From Pelotomaculum schinkii (GTDB lineage Bacteria; Bacillota; Desulfotomaculia; Desulfotomaculales; Pelotomaculaceae), in contig NZ_QFGA01000003.1 in NCBI RefSeq assembly GCF_004369205.1, positions 496,001 through 560,000 on the forward strand: a stretch of 64,000 nucleotides of DNA. The letters run 5' to 3'. Of this stretch, positions 62,600 through 64,000 are shown in pieces; position 1 is the stretch's first letter, and every line of letters begins with the position of its first letter. The notes under the pieces were generated by a model, which searched no databases, was not told where the DNA came from, and worked only from the letters and a program-made list of their open reading frames with translations. The translations under genes and the position numbers were made by a program.

Positions 62600-62913
62600 G
62601 TAAAGAATCTCCCCTCAATAAATTTATAAATGCAAGATTATCTAATACAAAATTTTACACTCAATACAATGCAACAAATCTCAAGAAATTAACCAGAAGC
62701 AAATTAAAAACAATGTTATTATATGATAAAATAAGTATCGTTTCACCTTTTGGAAACAAGTATTTAAATAGAATTTTTTGAACCAGAAAATAAACCGCTT
62801 GCATTTTTTGAAGGGGCAGACTTCAGCTTTCGTCCTGCGAAACTTGAATTATCTAAAGCATATGGCATCAAACGGGAACCGGAAGTTGGTTTAAACCCCC
62901 GGTTTCACTTTAT
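62600..62913. other. Intergenic, AT-rich
   Basis: No gene found. Near 62877-62908 an inverted repeat with AACCGGGGGTTT and CCGGTT (minus strand) may terminate the Acr3 transcript; it lacks a good T-run. Confidence 0.5.
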
Positions 62914-63969
62914 TTATTGCTGTTGTACAGAAAGATATTTTCGCTGAAAAGCAAGGGCCACATTGACCAGCCCAATCATCACCGGCACTTCGATGAGGGG
63001 GCCAATGACTGCTGCAAAAGCTTGGCCGGAATTAATACCGAATACCGCCACAGCCACTGCGATGGCCAGTTCGAAGTTGTTACTGGCGGCCGTGAAAGCA
63101 AGCGTCGTGCTCTGGCCGTAATTGACATTGAACGATTTGCTGAGGAAAAAGGAGAGAAAGAACATAATCACGAAATAAACGAGCAGCGGTACGGCGATCC
63201 TAACCACGTCCACCGGTAAAGCGATAATATAGTTGCCTTTTAACGAGAACATAACGATGATCGTAAATAAAAGGGCAATCAGAGCGAGGGGACTGATTTT
63301 GGGGATGAATTTTTTCTCATACCATTCTTTGCCCTTGAACGGTATCAGGGTGAACCTGGTGATAATTCCCGCGAGGAAGGGAATACCTAGGTAGATAGCC
63401 ACACTTTTAGCTACTTCCGCCATGGAAATATGGATGGCTATCGACTTGATGCCAAGCCACTGAGGCATAAGGGTAACAAAAAAGTAGGCATATACCGAAA
63501 AGAAAAGCACCTGGAAAATTGAGTTCAAAGCCACCAGTGCCGCCGCGTACTCCGAATCCCCTTTGGCCAGAGAGTTCCATACGATGACCATGGCGATGCA
63601 GCGGGCCAGGCCGATTATTATTATGCCCACCATATATTCGGGATAATTCTGCAGAAAGAGGATAGCCAGAAAGAACATCAAGACGGGACCGATAATCCAG
63701 TTCTGAACTAATGAGAGTGCCAGGACCTTACCGTTTCTGAATACCTTACCGATTTCTTCATACTTCACCTTGGCCAAGGGTGGATACATCATCACGAGCA
63801 AACCAATGGCAATGGGGATTGAGGTGGTTCCAACCTGGAATTTTTTTAGAAGGTCCGCCACTTCAGGAATAATATAACCCAGTCCCACACCTAAAAACAT
63901 GGCCAGGAAAATCCATACGGTTAAATACCTGTCGAGCAAAGACAGCTTCGCCGACGCTTTTTCAGACAT
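62914..63969 (-). CDS. acr3: Arsenite efflux permease Acr3
   Basis: 351 residues, ten predicted membrane helices. The conserved thiol [13 protein letters not shown] near residue 129 and the [17 protein letters not shown] motif near 292 are those of Acr3 arsenite carriers in the bile acid/sodium symporter superfamily. Exports As(III) or antimonite using the proton gradient. RBS AGGGGA. A regulator (ArsR) would be expected outside the window. Confidence 0.96.
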   Translation of the reverse strand: MSEKASAKLSLLDRYLTVWIFLAMFLGVGLGYIIPEVADLLKKFQVGTTSIPIAIGLLVMMYPPLAKVKYEEIGKVFRNGKVLALSLVQNWIIGPVLMFFLAILFLQNYPEYMVGIIIIGLARCIAMVIVWNSLAKGDSEYAAALVALNSIFQVLFFSVYAYFFVTLMPQWLGIKSIAIHISMAEVAKSVAIYLGIPFLAGIITRFTLIPFKGKEWYEKKFIPKISPLALIALLFTIIVMFSLKGNYIIALPVDVVRIAVPLLVYFVIMFFLSFFLSKSFNVNYGQSTTLAFTAASNNFELAIAVAVAVFGINSGQAFAAVIGPLIEVPVMIGLVNVALAFQRKYLSVQQQ

Positions 63970-64000
63970 GTTGTTTCCCCCTATAGTTCCTTTCTGTGAA

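Noticed and set aside
1-64000. CRISPR arrays and tRNA/rRNA genes
   Set aside because: No regularly spaced repeats, no cas genes, and no cloverleaf or TTCGANNC arm in a plausible context were seen by eye.

Overview
The window looks like the chromosome of an anaerobic, spore-forming, low-to-mid GC Firmicute of the Peptococcaceae / Desulfotomaculum-Pelotomaculum type. This is inferred from an alpha/beta small acid-soluble spore protein, a SleB-like cell-wall hydrolase, a trimeric NADH-linked [FeFe] hydrogenase, a W-type aldehyde:ferredoxin oxidoreductase, FixABCX electron transfer and many NifX/MinD-type Fe-S accessory proteins. I found no tRNA, rRNA or CRISPR array.

Region 1 (0-16 kb, minus strand). 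coaD is followed by an aldehyde/alcohol module: AOR, a MoaD-like protein, an Fe-dependent alcohol dehydrogenase and a permease. Next comes a cluster led by a molybdenum-hydroxylase aldehyde oxidoreductase with a flavin/Fe-S partner and a small redox protein. Its downstream half (radical SAM, methyltransferase, CoA ligase, NTP-transferase/XdhC) is decaying through nonsense, frameshift and deletion lesions. The promoter and first codons of AOR are duplicated about 10 kb away, so the Mo-hydroxylase cluster carries a copy of the AOR promoter. Both copies hold a perfect sigma-54 (-24/-12) site and a palindromic operator. The Mo-hydroxylase leader also has an intrinsic terminator just before the start codon and may be a cofactor-sensing attenuator.

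Region 2 (16-32 kb). A CoA-transferase and an acyl-CoA dehydrogenase diverge from a control region that shares the operator TTCCGNNTTGCCGGAA with the AOR promoter. An IS21-type element separates the acyl-CoA dehydrogenase from fixABCX and a crotonase, which together look like a fatty-acyl oxidation pathway. A small AT-rich stretch follows (hypothetical protein, Nudix, DUF4145) with a pseudoknot-like RNA at its head. A PAS-AAA+-Fis sigma-54 activator, the likely regulator of the sites above, comes next.

Region 3 (31.7-43 kb). An SPFH/RHH pair and a MarR-controlled heterodimeric ABC exporter precede a seven-gene NifX / MinD-ferredoxin / Mrp / DUF5320 operon plus a two-cluster ferredoxin. Three promoters here (two in front of nifX-type genes, one in front of the ferredoxin) are near-copies of each other: TTGACA, 18-bp spacer, -10, and a dyad operator over the -10.

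Region 4 (43-64 kb). Contents are a DUF155 membrane protein, a Ski2-like helicase split in two, SleB, two FAD-dependent oxidoreductases, hydCBA behind a roughly 575-nt structured leader, an MBL hydrolase, SASP, an amidase / F420-ligase-like / PLP decarboxylase operon, and an arsenic-linked group (thioredoxin-like, Acr3) next to a J-domain gene that appears to start at ATA.
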